Origin: Mycolicibacterium doricum
Lineage (GTDB): Bacteria; Actinomycetota; Actinomycetes; Mycobacteriales; Mycobacteriaceae
Assembly (NCBI RefSeq): GCF_010728155.1
Contig: NZ_AP022605.1
Location: forward strand, 1,488,001-1,552,000
Direction: 5' to 3'
DNA length: 64,000 bases
Shown: positions 21,430-30,526 of the stretch, piece by piece
How the letters are laid out: every line of letters begins with the position of its first letter
How positions within the stretch are numbered: position 1 is the first letter of the stretch
Notes under the pieces: model-generated
Database searches by the model: none
Told to the model about the DNA's origin: nothing
What the model saw: only the letters and a program-made list of their open reading frames with translations
Made by a program: the position numbers and the translations under genes

Positions 21430-21631
21430 TGCGCTAGACTATGCCAGCGCCGGCGTCACCGAAACCGACGACGGCTCGTCGTGGAACGCTTACCATCGCG
21501 TCCGGCTCAAGCTCTTCTCGCGGCGATCGATGTTGCCAACCGGCAATCTCGCCACCTGTGTACCCATCACCTGTGCCCTGCAACGGCGCTGCGCGGGGTA
21601 CGCGACACTGCCCTGAAAGGCAAACACCTGC

Positions 21632-22966
21632 ATGACAACTGCACAATCATTCGCCGACCTCGGTGTGCGCGGACCGCTGCGCCGTGTTCTGGAGAACCGC
21701 GGCATCGACAGCCCGTTCCCGATCCAGGCCGCGACGTTGCCCGACAGCCTGGCCGGCCGTGACGTGCTCGGACGTGGGAAGACGGGCAGCGGTAAGACCC
21801 TGGCGTTCTCGCTGCCGCTGGTGAGCCGGCTCGCCGATACCAAGCGGCGTTCGTCGCGCCCCTCTGGCCTGGTGCTCGCACCGACCCGTGAGCTGGCCAC
21901 CCAGATCTCCGCGGTGCTCCAACCCCTTGCTGCGGCATACGATTTGAAGGTCGCCACCATCTTCGGTGGCGTTTCGCAGAATCCACAGGCCGCGGCGCTG
22001 CGGGCCGGTGTCGACATCGTCGTCGCCTGCCCCGGACGGCTCGAAGACCTGATGCGCCAGCGGATCATCTCGCTGGACAGTGTCGAGATCACCGTCCTCG
22101 ACGAGGCCGACCACATGGCCGACCTCGGCTTCCTGCCCGGCGTCACACGCATCCTGGCCGCCACACCAGCAGGCGGTCAGCGGCTGCTGTTCTCGGCGAC
22201 GCTCGACAACGGCGTCGACAAGCTGGTGCGCCGCTTCCTGCGGGAGCCCGTCACCCACTCGGTGGACGAGGTCAACGCGCCGCCGCCGGCCATGACCCAC
22301 CACGTGTTCCACGTGGCCGGTGCCCACGAGAAGAAGGCGCTGGTGCACACGCTGGCCGCCGGGTCGGGACGCCGAATCCTTTTCATGCGCACCAAACATC
22401 AGGCCCGCAAGCTTGCCCGTCAGCTCACCGAGTCCGGTGTGCCCTCGGTCGACCTGCACGGCAACCTCTCGCAGAACGCCCGCGAGCGCAACCTCGCCGC
22501 CTTCTCCTCCGGTGACGCCAGGGTGCTGGTGGCCACCGACATCGCGGCCCGTGGCGTGCACGTCGACGAGGTAGAACTCGTGGTGCACGTCGATCCGCCG
22601 GTCGAGCACAAGGCGTATCTGCACCGCTCCGGCCGCACCGCGCGCGCCGGCAGTGCGGGTGACGTCGTCACCGTCGTGCTGCCCGAGGAGCGGCGGGACA
22701 CCGCCGCGCTGCTGCGGCGGGCCGGTATCAACGTCGCACCCCAGCAGGTCGGTGCCGATTCACCGTCGGTCGCCGAACTGGTCGGCGAGGTCGCGCCGTA
22801 TCGCGCGCCGGCCATGAAGGCCGTCGAGCAGCCCCGCGCCGCCGCTGACCGTCCCCGCAGGCGTTCGAAGCCGCAGGGCCACGGCGAGCGGCAGGGACGC
22901 CCTCAGGGCGGCGGCGACGGTACGCGCTCGCGCGGCCCGCGCCGACGTCCGCAGGCCGCCCGCTAG
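21632..22966 (+). CDS. DEAD-box ATP-dependent RNA helicase (RhlE-type)
   Basis: The 444-aa protein has a Q motif (FADLGV to PFPIQAATLP) and motif I as GRGKTGSGKT. Ia is PTRELA, II is DEAD within VLDEADHMADLGF, III is SAT and VI is HRSGRTARAG. The tail (about 390-444) is rich in Arg, Gly and Gln (RRRSKPQGHGERQGRPQGGG) and is probably RNA-binding. It remodels structured RNA, likely in ribosome assembly or cold growth. The 202-nt upstream gap holds no gene I can see and may be a long leader. It occupies a place where M. tuberculosis has fadE20 and a TerC gene. Confidence 0.93.
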   Translation: MTTAQSFADLGVRGPLRRVLENRGIDSPFPIQAATLPDSLAGRDVLGRGKTGSGKTLAFSLPLVSRLADTKRRSSRPSGLVLAPTRELATQISAVLQPLAAAYDLKVATIFGGVSQNPQAAALRAGVDIVVACPGRLEDLMRQRIISLDSVEITVLDEADHMADLGFLPGVTRILAATPAGGQRLLFSATLDNGVDKLVRRFLREPVTHSVDEVNAPPPAMTHHVFHVAGAHEKKALVHTLAAGSGRRILFMRTKHQARKLARQLTESGVPSVDLHGNLSQNARERNLAAFSSGDARVLVATDIAARGVHVDEVELVVHVDPPVEHKAYLHRSGRTARAGSAGDVVTVVLPEERRDTAALLRRAGINVAPQQVGADSPSVAELVGEVAPYRAPAMKAVEQPRAAADRPRRRSKPQGHGERQGRPQGGGDGTRSRGPRRRPQAAR

Positions 22967-23352
22967 CCGTCGTTCAGCACTGCCTGGCTGCGCCCGAGTT
23001 GGACGAATGCCGCGAAAAGGTCCATTCGGGGCGCCACCGATGTGGTGTCACCGGACAAGATCGCGGTGTCCAAGCCGTCCACAGTGGGTGAGGCTGGTCT
23101 GGCGGAAAGTCTAGGGCTGCCCGACGCCGCACCTTCCACCGCGCACCTTCCACCGCGGGCGGCCCGCTCAGCCCTCAAGGCGCCAGGGGAACACGATGTC
23201 GGCGCAGCGGCGGAAAAAACCTTCACATTGGTGGGATTTGCAAGTAACTTCCCGAAATTCGCCTGTCGTGCCCGCGAAATGGACGTCGGCTGTCACAAGA
23301 TTGGCTGACGCGATACTTTCGAGACACTTTCGCGCCGAATACGGGAGGTTCG
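22967..23352. other. 386-nt intergenic region without a convincing gene
   Basis: It contains a 14-bp tandem pair (23129-23156) and, near its 3' end, an AT-richer stretch with a strong ribosome site (GGGAGG, about 23341-23346) for the LGFP gene. A minus-strand frame at 22963-23226 has no recognisable motif or ribosome site and is probably not coding. No clear terminator was seen. Confidence 0.5.
23129..23156. repeat. 14-bp tandem duplication
   Basis: GCACCTTCCACCGC is present twice in direct succession (23129-23142 and 23143-23156). Confidence 0.95.
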
Positions 23353-25392
23353 ATGAACGGGCGGCGAACCCTGCTGCACACGGCGCTGGTGCGCGTGACG
23401 GCCGGTCTGGCGGTGGGGGTGGCGGGTCTGTTCTGGGCGCCTCTGGCGACGGCTGACCCGGCCACCGAGGCCAACGACGCGATCACCGCGGCCTACGACG
23501 GCAGCGGTGGTATCACCGGTCCGCTCGGCGTGCGTCAAGGCGGCATCTATCCCGTCGGCGAGGGTTTCGGCCAGAACTTCGCGGCGGGCAAGATGTTCTT
23601 CACCCCGGCCACCGGCGCGCACTGGATGCAGGGCGCCGTCCTCGAGAGGTACGAGTCGCTCGGCGGACCGGCGGACGGTGACCTCGGCTTTCCCACGATC
23701 GACGAGGGTCCGGGCCGGGTCGGCCCGGACAGCCGGAACGTCACCTTCTCGGCCGCGGACAAGCCGGTGATCTTCTGGACACCGGGGACCGGTGCCCGCG
23801 TCGTGCGCGGTGCGATCAACGCCGCATGGGACCGGCTGGGCGGGTCGGCGGGCGGGCTCGGCGTGCCCGCGGAGGACGAGGTGTACCGCGGCGACGTGGT
23901 GTCCCAGCAGTTCACCGGCGGACAGCTGTCCTGGAACCGCACGGACAAGACTTTCACGACGGTTCCACCCGAACTCGCCGATCAACTGAAGGACCTGCCG
24001 ATTCCCGAGGACGCCACATCGGCCATCGCGGCCGCCCGGCGCGCCGCGGGCGGCGCCCTGGGGCCGCTGGGCGCCAAGGACGGGCCGCAGTACGAGATCG
24101 GGGCTGGGGGAGTCGGCCAGAACTTCGTCGGCGGCAAGATCTTCTACACGCCGCAGACCGGGGCGAACGTGGTCACCGGTCAGGTGCTCGAGAAGTACGA
24201 GAGCGTGGGTGGGCCGGAGGGCGACCTCGGCTTCCCGACGAGCAGCGAAGCCGACGGTGGTCTGGGCTCCGACAGCCGCATCAGTACGTTCGCGGCAGAG
24301 GACAACCCGGTCATCTTCTGGACCCCGGATTACGGCGCCGTCATCGTACGTGGGGCGATGAACGCGGGGTGGTCGGAACTCGACGGCGCACAGGGACCGC
24401 TGGGCGCCCCCATGGCCGATCAGACGGAGAGCGGTGACGTCGTCACCCAGCGGTTCAGCGAAGGGGTGCTGTCCTACGACCGATCGACCGGCAGGTTCAG
24501 CACCGAGCCGGCGAACCTCGCCGCGCGGCTGGCCGGTCTCCAGGTGCCGGGCGAGGAGGTGCCGAAGGCTCCTGCGGAGCCGCAGTCGTCGGCGGCCGGT
24601 GGAGACGGCGAGTGGTTGAGCTGGCGGTGGAACTGGTGGTGGCTGCTGGCGCTGATCCCGGTGCTGCTCGTGGTCGGACTCGTCGCCGGCGCGCTGCTGT
24701 GGAACCGCCGTCGCGGCGACCGGGCCGGCCACTTCCGCGATGACGACGACATCGTCGACGACGCCGCCCGGTACCGGCCGTCCGGCCACGGGGTGTCTGA
24801 TGCCGATGACGGCGACGAACGCCACGGCCGGTATCCCGGCGGGTACGGAGGACGCGACACGTCGGCGAACCCTTGGGACCTGCGTGACGAATCGGCCGAA
24901 GAGGCGGTCGAGAGGGTGGCGGCGGCGCGGGCTTCGGCGTCTGGCCCCGATGACCTGTTCGGTGGGCGGGACGATCTGGACTCGATCGACACCGCGCCGA
25001 CGCGTATCGAGGCTGCGGTGAGCGACGAGACACGCGCGCAGTCCGCACTGGAGGAGCCGTCTCTACCCGCGCCCGCTGACGCGCTCAGAGCAGACACGAC
25101 GGACGAGGAGCCGGTGGTGCCCGGCGGGTTCATGGCGGCGCCCTTCGTCGACGACGCGCCCAGCGGTAGACACGCGGCCATCGACATCGACGAGCCGGGC
25201 CCCGGCCGGACGGCGATCCAGCTGGCTGTCGACGGCTCCGATGAGCCGCCGGCGGGTTACCCGGTGAAGGCGGACACCAAGACGGGCCTCTACTGGGCGC
25301 CGGGCAGCCGCGGCTATGACGATGCGGTCGCCGAGATCTTCTTCCCAAGTGAGGATTTCGCGCGTACCAACGGGTTCGTGCGCGGCGCCTGA
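23353..25392 (+). CDS. LGFP-repeat cell-wall/membrane protein (Rv2721c-like)
   Basis: The 679-aa protein has a signal peptide (to about ATADPATE, residue 38) and LGFP-type repeats over residues about 50-390. Each repeat alternates a G-x-LG-x-P core with a VIFWTP or KMFFTP strand. A single membrane helix (about 428-449, WWWLLALIPVLLVVGLVAG) precedes a long acidic, probably cytoplasmic region. The C-terminal block (GYPVKADTKTGLYWAPGSRG to DFARTNGFVRGA) looks conserved. LGFP modules bind the envelope of mycolic-acid actinobacteria. The start has an excellent GGGAGG site. It converges on lexA with a 7-nt gap. Confidence 0.88.
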   Translation: MNGRRTLLHTALVRVTAGLAVGVAGLFWAPLATADPATEANDAITAAYDGSGGITGPLGVRQGGIYPVGEGFGQNFAAGKMFFTPATGAHWMQGAVLERYESLGGPADGDLGFPTIDEGPGRVGPDSRNVTFSAADKPVIFWTPGTGARVVRGAINAAWDRLGGSAGGLGVPAEDEVYRGDVVSQQFTGGQLSWNRTDKTFTTVPPELADQLKDLPIPEDATSAIAAARRAAGGALGPLGAKDGPQYEIGAGGVGQNFVGGKIFYTPQTGANVVTGQVLEKYESVGGPEGDLGFPTSSEADGGLGSDSRISTFAAEDNPVIFWTPDYGAVIVRGAMNAGWSELDGAQGPLGAPMADQTESGDVVTQRFSEGVLSYDRSTGRFSTEPANLAARLAGLQVPGEEVPKAPAEPQSSAAGGDGEWLSWRWNWWWLLALIPVLLVVGLVAGALLWNRRRGDRAGHFRDDDDIVDDAARYRPSGHGVSDADDGDERHGRYPGGYGGRDTSANPWDLRDESAEEAVERVAAARASASGPDDLFGGRDDLDSIDTAPTRIEAAVSDETRAQSALEEPSLPAPADALRADTTDEEPVVPGGFMAAPFVDDAPSGRHAAIDIDEPGPGRTAIQLAVDGSDEPPAGYPVKADTKTGLYWAPGSRGYDDAVAEIFFPSEDFARTNGFVRGA

Positions 25393-25399
25393 GCAGCCG

Positions 25400-26092
25400 T
25401 CAGATCTTGCGGATGACGGTGACGACTTTACCCAGCACGGCGGCGTCGTTGCCCAGGATGGGTTCGAACGCGGGATTGTGCGGCATCAGCCACACCTGCC
25501 CACGGCTGCGTTTGAAGGTCTTGACGGTGGCTTCGCCGTCGATCATGGCTGCGACGATGTCGCCGTTGTCGGCGACCGCCTGTTGTCGGACGACGACCCA
25601 ATCTCCGTCGCAGATGGCGGCGTCGATCATCGAGTCGCCCACCACCTTGAGCAGGAACAGCGAGCCCTCACCGACGAGTTCGCGCGGCAGCGGGAACACG
25701 TCCTCGACCGCTTCCTCCGCCAGGATCGGCCCGCCGGCCGCGATCCGGCCGAGCACCGGTACGAACGTCGGTTCGGGTAGCGCATCGCTGCCGACGACAT
25801 CGGTGGTAACCACCGGCGCGGCCGGCTGGTCGGAGAGGCGTACATCGACGGCCCGGGGCCGGTTCGGGTCACGCCGCAGGTAGCCCTTGCGTTCGAGCGT
25901 GCGGAGCTGGTGTGCCACCGAGGACGTCGACGTCAGTCCGACAGCGTCGCCGATCTCTCGGATGCTCGGGGGGTAGCCGCGGCTGGTCACCGAGGCGCGA
26001 ATGACCTCCAGAATGGTGCGTTGTCGCTCGGTCAGGCCGGCGTCTGTGCCGCGGCGCCCGCCGGTGCCGGTTTCGCTGCTGTCGTCGATCAT
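25400..26092 (-). CDS. lexA: SOS repressor LexA
   Basis: The 230-aa protein has a winged helix-turn-helix (about 20-85, [21 protein letters not shown]) and an S24 self-cleavage domain. Cleavage is expected between A119 and G120; the dyad is S154 ([10 protein letters not shown]) and K191 (EATVKTFKR). It represses SOS genes until RecA filaments trigger its self-cleavage. ATG 26092 is chosen over an upstream start at 26221, because a TAGATT hexamer sits 7 nt before it and its own SOS box lies 33 nt upstream. Confidence 0.97.
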   Translation of the reverse strand: MIDDSSETGTGGRRGTDAGLTERQRTILEVIRASVTSRGYPPSIREIGDAVGLTSTSSVAHQLRTLERKGYLRRDPNRPRAVDVRLSDQPAAPVVTTDVVGSDALPEPTFVPVLGRIAAGGPILAEEAVEDVFPLPRELVGEGSLFLLKVVGDSMIDAAICDGDWVVVRQQAVADNGDIVAAMIDGEATVKTFKRSRGQVWLMPHNPAFEPILGNDAAVLGKVVTVIRKI

Positions 26093-26099
26093 GGGGCTG

Positions 26100-26105
26100 A
26101 ATCTA
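26100..26105 (-). promoter_or_regulatory. putative -10 element of leaderless lexA
   Basis: TAGATT on the minus strand is followed by 7 nt and the lexA ATG at 26092. The SOS box at 26125-26140 overlaps where the -35 region would be, fitting autorepression. Confidence 0.5.
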
Positions 26106-26124
26106 GTCTCCCGACCTCCGATGA

Positions 26125-26140
26125 TCAAACATTTGTTCGA
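26125..26140 (-). promoter_or_regulatory. SOS box of lexA
   Basis: On the minus strand it reads TCGAACAAATGTTTGA, one mismatch from TCGAAC-N4-GTTCGA. It lies directly upstream of the lexA -10 element. Confidence 0.85.
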
Positions 26141-26164
26141 CGCATGTCGCGCCGGATCCCCGGG

Positions 26165-26204
26165 GCGGCAACGGCACCGATGTAGCGGCAACGGCACCGA
26201 TGTA
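26165..26204. repeat. 20-bp tandem duplication between lexA and the ChiZ-like gene
   Basis: GCGGCAACGGCACCGATGTA occurs twice in direct succession (26165-26184 and 26185-26204), between the lexA SOS box and the SOS-like boxes of the divergent gene. Confidence 0.97.
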
Positions 26205-26238
26205 CTTGTCGGACCCTTCACTTATCGTCTGCAACAGT

Positions 26239-26273
26239 TCGATCACACGTTCTACCATCGAACATACGATCGA
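26239..26273 (+). promoter_or_regulatory. two SOS-like boxes upstream of the ChiZ-like gene
   Basis: TCGATCACACGTTCTA (26239-26254) and TCGAACATACGATCGA (26258-26273) each match the LexA palindrome with a few mismatches. A third half-site (TCGAAC) follows at 26280-26285. In M. tuberculosis the divergent chiZ (Rv2719c) is likewise SOS-induced. Confidence 0.6.
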
Positions 26274-26317
26274 CTATATTCGAACACACAGGCGATTACC
26301 ACAGGAAGGGCGCGCGC

Positions 26318-26794
26318 ATGACGATCCTCGAAGTGAGGCAGACCCCGCAATATCCGGCCGCACGCGGTGTGCGCCGGGCGTCGGATGTTCGGCGGCCGGG
26401 CACTCGGCGGCCGGGCACTCGACGGCCGGGCGCGGGTCGTCCCGCCGGTGCCGCCCTGCGGCACCGGGGCACCGGGGTGCTCATCTCCCGCGCGTCGCAT
26501 CGCCGCCGCCCCGTCACGCCCGCGACGACAGTGCTTCTCGCGCTGGTGGCCGCCGGGATCACCGTGTGGCTCGGGCTGGTCGCCAACCTGGGCGGGGTGG
26601 CGCGCCAGCAGGACTCGGTGCCCGCGGAACTGGCGGTGGTGCAGGTGCAGGGCGGGGAGAGCCTGCATCAGGTCGCGCAGCGGGTCGCCCCGGACGCCCC
26701 GATCGGTGCTGTCGTCGAGCGGATCCGTGAACTCAACGAGCTCGACTCGGCGGCGATCGATGCCGGCCAGATGCTGATCTCCCCTGTCGGCTGA
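26318..26794 (+). CDS. chiZ: SOS-induced LysM membrane protein, ChiZ-like (Rv2719c)
   Basis: The 158-aa protein has a basic N-terminus with a repeat [18 protein letters not shown] (about 25-42), one membrane helix (about 67-88, [20 protein letters not shown]) and a LysM-type domain outside (about 103-155, [16 protein letters not shown] to [11 protein letters not shown]). M. tuberculosis ChiZ is a DNA-damage-induced cell-wall protein that restrains division by interacting with septal proteins. ATG 26318 follows an AGGAAGGGCGCGC leader. Divergence from lexA and the SOS-like boxes support the call. Confidence 0.85.
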   Translation: MTILEVRQTPQYPAARGVRRASDVRRPGTRRPGTRRPGAGRPAGAALRHRGTGVLISRASHRRRPVTPATTVLLALVAAGITVWLGLVANLGGVARQQDSVPAELAVVQVQGGESLHQVAQRVAPDAPIGAVVERIRELNELDSAAIDAGQMLISPVG

Positions 26795-26956
26795 CGGGTG
26801 CCGTGGACAGGGGGATTTCGGTGCTGGGCCCCCACGCTGCTCCCGGCGCCGCATGTCGGGTGGCCACCGACCCGAGCCGTCGGCGGCGAGGATGCCATCC
26901 GGGTACGCTCGGAGAGGTTCGAAAGGCGTACCCGGCGGTTTGGCGAAGGAGCGGTG

Positions 26957-27421
26957 ATGCACTGTCCGTTCTGTCGTCATCCCGATTCGCGTGTCGTCGA
27001 CTCTCGGGAGACCGACGAAGGTCAGGCCATCCGGCGCCGCCGCTCCTGTCCGGAGTGCGGCCGGCGGTTCACCACGGTGGAGACCGCGGTGCTCGCGGTC
27101 GTCAAGCGCAGCGGTGTGACAGAACCGTTCAGCCGAGAGAAGGTCATCAAGGGTGTCCGCCGGGCGTGCCAGGGGCGCCAGGTCGACGACGACGCGCTCA
27201 ATCTGCTCGCCCAGCAGGTCGAGGACGCGGTCCGGGCGACCGGTTCCCCCGAGGTACCCAGCCACGAGGTGGGTCTGGCGATCCTCGGTCCGCTGCGTGA
27301 GCTCGACGAGGTCGCCTATCTGCGGTTCGCCTCGGTATACCGATCCTTCGAGTCCGCAGCCGATTTCGAACGCGAGATCGAAGCTTTGCGCGCCCACCAG
27401 GACGTCACGCGGTCGGGCTGA
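26957..27421 (+). CDS. nrdR: transcriptional repressor NrdR
   Basis: The 154-aa protein has an N-terminal zinc ribbon (C3-x2-C6 and C31-x2-C34) and an ATP-cone (about 49-139, [19 protein letters not shown]). It represses ribonucleotide-reductase genes when dATP is high. The ATG has GAAGGAGCGGTG upstream. A TACGCT hexamer (26904-26909, preceded by GGG) could be its promoter. No NrdR target gene lies in the window. Confidence 0.95.
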   Translation: MHCPFCRHPDSRVVDSRETDEGQAIRRRRSCPECGRRFTTVETAVLAVVKRSGVTEPFSREKVIKGVRRACQGRQVDDDALNLLAQQVEDAVRATGSPEVPSHEVGLAILGPLRELDEVAYLRFASVYRSFESAADFEREIEALRAHQDVTRSG

Positions 27422-27428
27422 CCGGGAA

Positions 27429-28115
27429 TCAGTCCAGGCGACGCCTGCTGTCGGCGATGACGCGGCCGGCGATGCTGACCCAGCCGTCGGGGCTCCATGC
27501 GGTGTGGATCACCGAGCCCTTACCCTGCACGATCGTCAGATCGCGGCTGAGGTGATCGGTGATGCGCACCGCCGCAGCTCCGGTCGCCTCATCTTCGGGC
27601 ACTCCGAGACCCGGGGCGAACATACGCGCTCGAATGTGTCCGGCGCCGCGGTCGGTCCAGGTCCACAGGTAGTGATGGGCGTCGTCGGGATAGTCGCCGG
27701 GGTCTGCGGCGGCCAACGCCTCGCGGGACTGCAGGTCGTGGATCGCAAACTCCGGCGCCCAGTCGGAGCGCGCCCTGACCACAGTCAGGTGGCCCTCGTA
27801 GCGGACCTGGACGATTCCGGCCGGGACCTGCAGGGTGCGCACTGGCAGCCTGTTCTCGCGAAGCCACCACGACGCACCGACGGTGGGATGCCCGGCGAAC
27901 GGGAGTTCGGTGGCGGGGGTGAAGATCCTGACGTGCGCCGTCGTGGCACCGGCCTGCGGGATATCCACGAAAAGGGTCTCGCTGTAACCGAGTTCGCGAG
28001 CGATGCGCTGCCGGTCGCCGGGATCCACGGTCGCCGCGTCCACGACGCCGAGCGGGTTGCCGTGGTTCCCTTCTGAGTCGGTGAAGACGCGCAAGGCCTG
28101 GACATCGATGGCCAT
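27429..28115 (-). CDS. PhzF-family isomerase/epimerase (Rv2716-like)
   Basis: The 228-aa protein shows the PhzF signature: GNPLGVV (19-25), the catalytic-type glutamate E46 in [20 protein letters not shown] and, near the C-terminus, [15 protein letters not shown]. It is shorter than typical PhzF enzymes (about 260-300 aa), like its mycobacterial homologues. The substrate is unknown; no phenazine pathway is present. It converges on nrdR with a 7-nt gap. A nitrobindin gene (Rv2717c) found between these two in M. tuberculosis is absent. Confidence 0.88.
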   Translation of the reverse strand: MAIDVQALRVFTDSEGNHGNPLGVVDAATVDPGDRQRIARELGYSETLFVDIPQAGATTAHVRIFTPATELPFAGHPTVGASWWLRENRLPVRTLQVPAGIVQVRYEGHLTVVRARSDWAPEFAIHDLQSREALAAADPGDYPDDAHHYLWTWTDRGAGHIRARMFAPGLGVPEDEATGAAAVRITDHLSRDLTIVQGKGSVIHTAWSPDGWVSIAGRVIADSRRRLD

Positions 28116-28149
28116 CGGCCGATCATACGTGTTCGCCGGCGCTGGGCGC

Positions 28150-29172
28150 TCAGGTAGCGCTGCGTTCGTCGCCGCCCATCGCGTCGAGCACTGCGACCCG
28201 CGTGTCGACGGACCCGCTGATCGTCGATTCGCTCAAACCCGTCCGCAACAACTGGCGGAGCAGGTCCTGGTCGTGGGCCGCCGGCTCACTGGAATCGATG
28301 AAGCGCTCGACGGTTTCGACGAACCGGTCCGGGTCGTCGTGGAACGGGAAGTGTCCCGAGCCCTCGAATACCTCAAGCCGCGACCCGGGCATCGCCGCGT
28401 GCGCCAGCCGGGCGTGGCTGACCGGGATCACCGAATCGTGGCTGCCCCAGATGAGCTGGACGGGAACCGATTCGGTGAGATAACAGCGGTCGAGCATCGT
28501 GACGACCTGACCACGCCAGTCCACCACGGCGCGCAGGGTCCTCGCGAAAGCCGACGACGCCGTCGGTTCGGGCAGGTCGGCGAGGATCCGCATCATCTCG
28601 GCGAGGTCGCGGCCCATCTTGGTGGTGCCGAGCACCGTGCCCGCGACGCGCCCGGCGCACTGCAGCGTCGGCAACACCAGCGGCAGTCGCAGCAGCGCAA
28701 GCGCCTCACTTCCCATCGGCAGGGAGGCCACGCGCAGTGCGATGTTGACGTCCTTGGTCACCCCGCCGGCGGCCACGAGGATGAGGCGGTCGACGAACTG
28801 GGGGAACTGGTAAGCGAACTGCATCGCCACCCCGCCGCCCAGGGAATGGCCGACCACGGTCACCCGGTCGATGTCGAGAACGCTCAGCAGATCCCGCATG
28901 CCGTTCGCGTAGGCGGCCACCGAATAGTCCGCCCGAGGTTTGTCCGACTTGCCGTGCCCGAGCAGGTCCGGCGCAATGACGGTGAAACGCTGTGCGAGTT
29001 TGGGCTGCACGGTGCCCCACGTCGTGGAGTTGTCACCGATGCCGTGGATCAGCAGGATCGCCGGGCCGTCACCGGCGATCCGGAAAGCCCGGCGATATCC
29101 GTGGATGGTGCGGTACTGCAGCTTCGGCGTCAGATCCCGCACCGGATGAAGGTTGGGTGTGCGGTCAGTCAT
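28150..29172 (-). CDS. alpha/beta-hydrolase (Rv2715-like)
   Basis: The 340-aa protein has a complete alpha/beta-hydrolase core: oxyanion region [14 protein letters not shown] (40-53), nucleophile S110 in VVGHSLGGG, acid in [11 protein letters not shown] and histidine in [11 protein letters not shown]. The short tail beyond about 300 has no recognised motif. The substrate is unknown; homologues are often annotated as lipases or esterases. No signal peptide was seen. It precedes the PhzF-like gene on the same strand by 34 nt. Confidence 0.9.
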   Translation of the reverse strand: MTDRTPNLHPVRDLTPKLQYRTIHGYRRAFRIAGDGPAILLIHGIGDNSTTWGTVQPKLAQRFTVIAPDLLGHGKSDKPRADYSVAAYANGMRDLLSVLDIDRVTVVGHSLGGGVAMQFAYQFPQFVDRLILVAAGGVTKDVNIALRVASLPMGSEALALLRLPLVLPTLQCAGRVAGTVLGTTKMGRDLAEMMRILADLPEPTASSAFARTLRAVVDWRGQVVTMLDRCYLTESVPVQLIWGSHDSVIPVSHARLAHAAMPGSRLEVFEGSGHFPFHDDPDRFVETVERFIDSSEPAAHDQDLLRQLLRTGLSESTISGSVDTRVAVLDAMGGDERSAT

Positions 29173-29222
29173 GGCGCCAACCTCATCATCGGGCCGGAGT
29201 GCTCCGGCGGCGTGCGGTGTGC

Positions 29223-30224
29223 TCAGCTACGGTCCTCGCCGTCGGAGAAGCCGTCCCGGTACCGGTCCTCTTTGTCCTTCTCGCCTGCCTGCTGGGCGAG
29301 GAACCGTTCGAATTCGGCGCCGAGTTCGTCACCGCTGGGGAGGTCTTCGTCGTGTGCGAGCAGCGACCGGTTCTCCTGAGCGGCGATGAACGCATCGTAC
29401 TGGCGCTCCAGTGCGGTCACCACTTGAGCAACCTCGACGCTGCCCTCGACCTGTTCGTTGATCTTGGCGTAGACTTCCGCGCCTGCCTCAGCGAGTGCGG
29501 TCAGCGGGATCTGCAGCGCCGCGGTCTTGGCGACCTCGGTGAGCAGGGCCTCGGCGGCCGGTGGATACGCTGTCTGGGACAGGTAGTGCGGCACGTACAC
29601 GGTGTAACCGACCACCTCGTGGCCGTGCTGGGCCATCCGGAACTCCAACAGGTTCGATGCACTCGCAGGCACCTGCACCTCGCCCACCCACGGAGTGTGG
29701 TCGGCGATCAGTTCCTTGTTGTTTGAGTGCGCGGTAATCGCCACCGGCCGGGTGTGCGGCACCGCCATCGGAATGGAGCCCAGCCCGATGGTCTGGCGGA
29801 CACCGAGTTGTTCGGCCAGCCTCCGGACCGCAGTGATGAACCGCTCCCAGCGCAGGTCGGGTTCCATTCCCGCCAGGAGCAGGAACGGCGTACCGACGCT
29901 GTCGTGCACGGCGTAGAGGTTCAGCTCGGGTTCCTCGTAGCCCGAGAAGTGGTCGCTCTTGAACGTCATCAGCGGCCGCCGCGAACGGTAGTCGAGGAGT
30001 TCGTCGATGGCGAACGACGCAACAAGTTCGGTGTCGAGGCTGTTCTTGAGGTGCGCGATGGACAGCCGTACCACCTGCCCCGCATCCGAGAAACCCTCCA
30101 GTGCATGGAGCAACACCGGTCCTCGTCCGTCGGCCGCCGACAGCTGCGGAGCGGGGAATTCCAACTCGTACATGCCGGTCGGCTCGGGTTGATACTGCTC
30201 TGGGATGTCTGGATGGTCAGCCAT
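29223..30224 (-). CDS. PAC2-family protein (Rv2714-like)
   Basis: The 333-aa protein contains the PAC2 (proteasome assembly chaperone 2-like) fold: LLHALEGFSDAGQVVRLSI, LLLAGMEPDLRWERF, GLGSIPMAVPHTRPV and YVPHYLSQTAYPPAAEALL. The C-terminus is acidic and helical. Structural work exists for Rv2714, but its role is unknown. ATG 30224 (MADHPDIPEQY) is preferred over 30293, since the extra residues are not conserved-looking. It is followed after 50 nt by the hydrolase gene on the same strand. Confidence 0.88.
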   Translation of the reverse strand: MADHPDIPEQYQPEPTGMYELEFPAPQLSAADGRGPVLLHALEGFSDAGQVVRLSIAHLKNSLDTELVASFAIDELLDYRSRRPLMTFKSDHFSGYEEPELNLYAVHDSVGTPFLLLAGMEPDLRWERFITAVRRLAEQLGVRQTIGLGSIPMAVPHTRPVAITAHSNNKELIADHTPWVGEVQVPASASNLLEFRMAQHGHEVVGYTVYVPHYLSQTAYPPAAEALLTEVAKTAALQIPLTALAEAGAEVYAKINEQVEGSVEVAQVVTALERQYDAFIAAQENRSLLAHDEDLPSGDELGAEFERFLAQQAGEKDKEDRYRDGFSDGEDRS

Positions 30225-30526
30225 CTCGGTTCGCCTCCTCGCCGCGGTGTCAACGCCTCTGCGACGTCCGTCGTGACCATAAGTGTCGCGCATTTTGCCG
30301 CGCCGGCTGCCGCGGGTACCGGTTCGCGGTCACGGTGCGAGTGGCACCGCACTCCACGCAGGGTGCCCGGATGGGTCTGTGCTAACCGGCGGTTTTGCCA
30401 GAACCGGCGGTGCCGCCAACAACGGATCGGGTCGTTGGCCGCGGCTTGTTCGCCGAGACCCATGTCCACAGCACGTGAACGGTCGCGCCGCGCGCCTTAC
30501 CCTCGCGGTGGTCGCGCGGTGAGACG
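30225..30526. other. 302-nt divergent intergenic region
   Basis: It separates the PAC2 gene (minus) from the lipoprotein gene (plus) and must hold both promoters. It contains several ACCGGCGGT-like repeats near 30380-30410, but I saw no clear -35/-10 pair or regulator site. Confidence 0.4.

Noticed and set aside
22963..23226. Small minus-strand frame in the gap before the LGFP gene
   Set aside because: It has no ribosome site or recognised motif, and it covers a tandem duplication. I left it as intergenic, although a short gene here cannot be wholly excluded.
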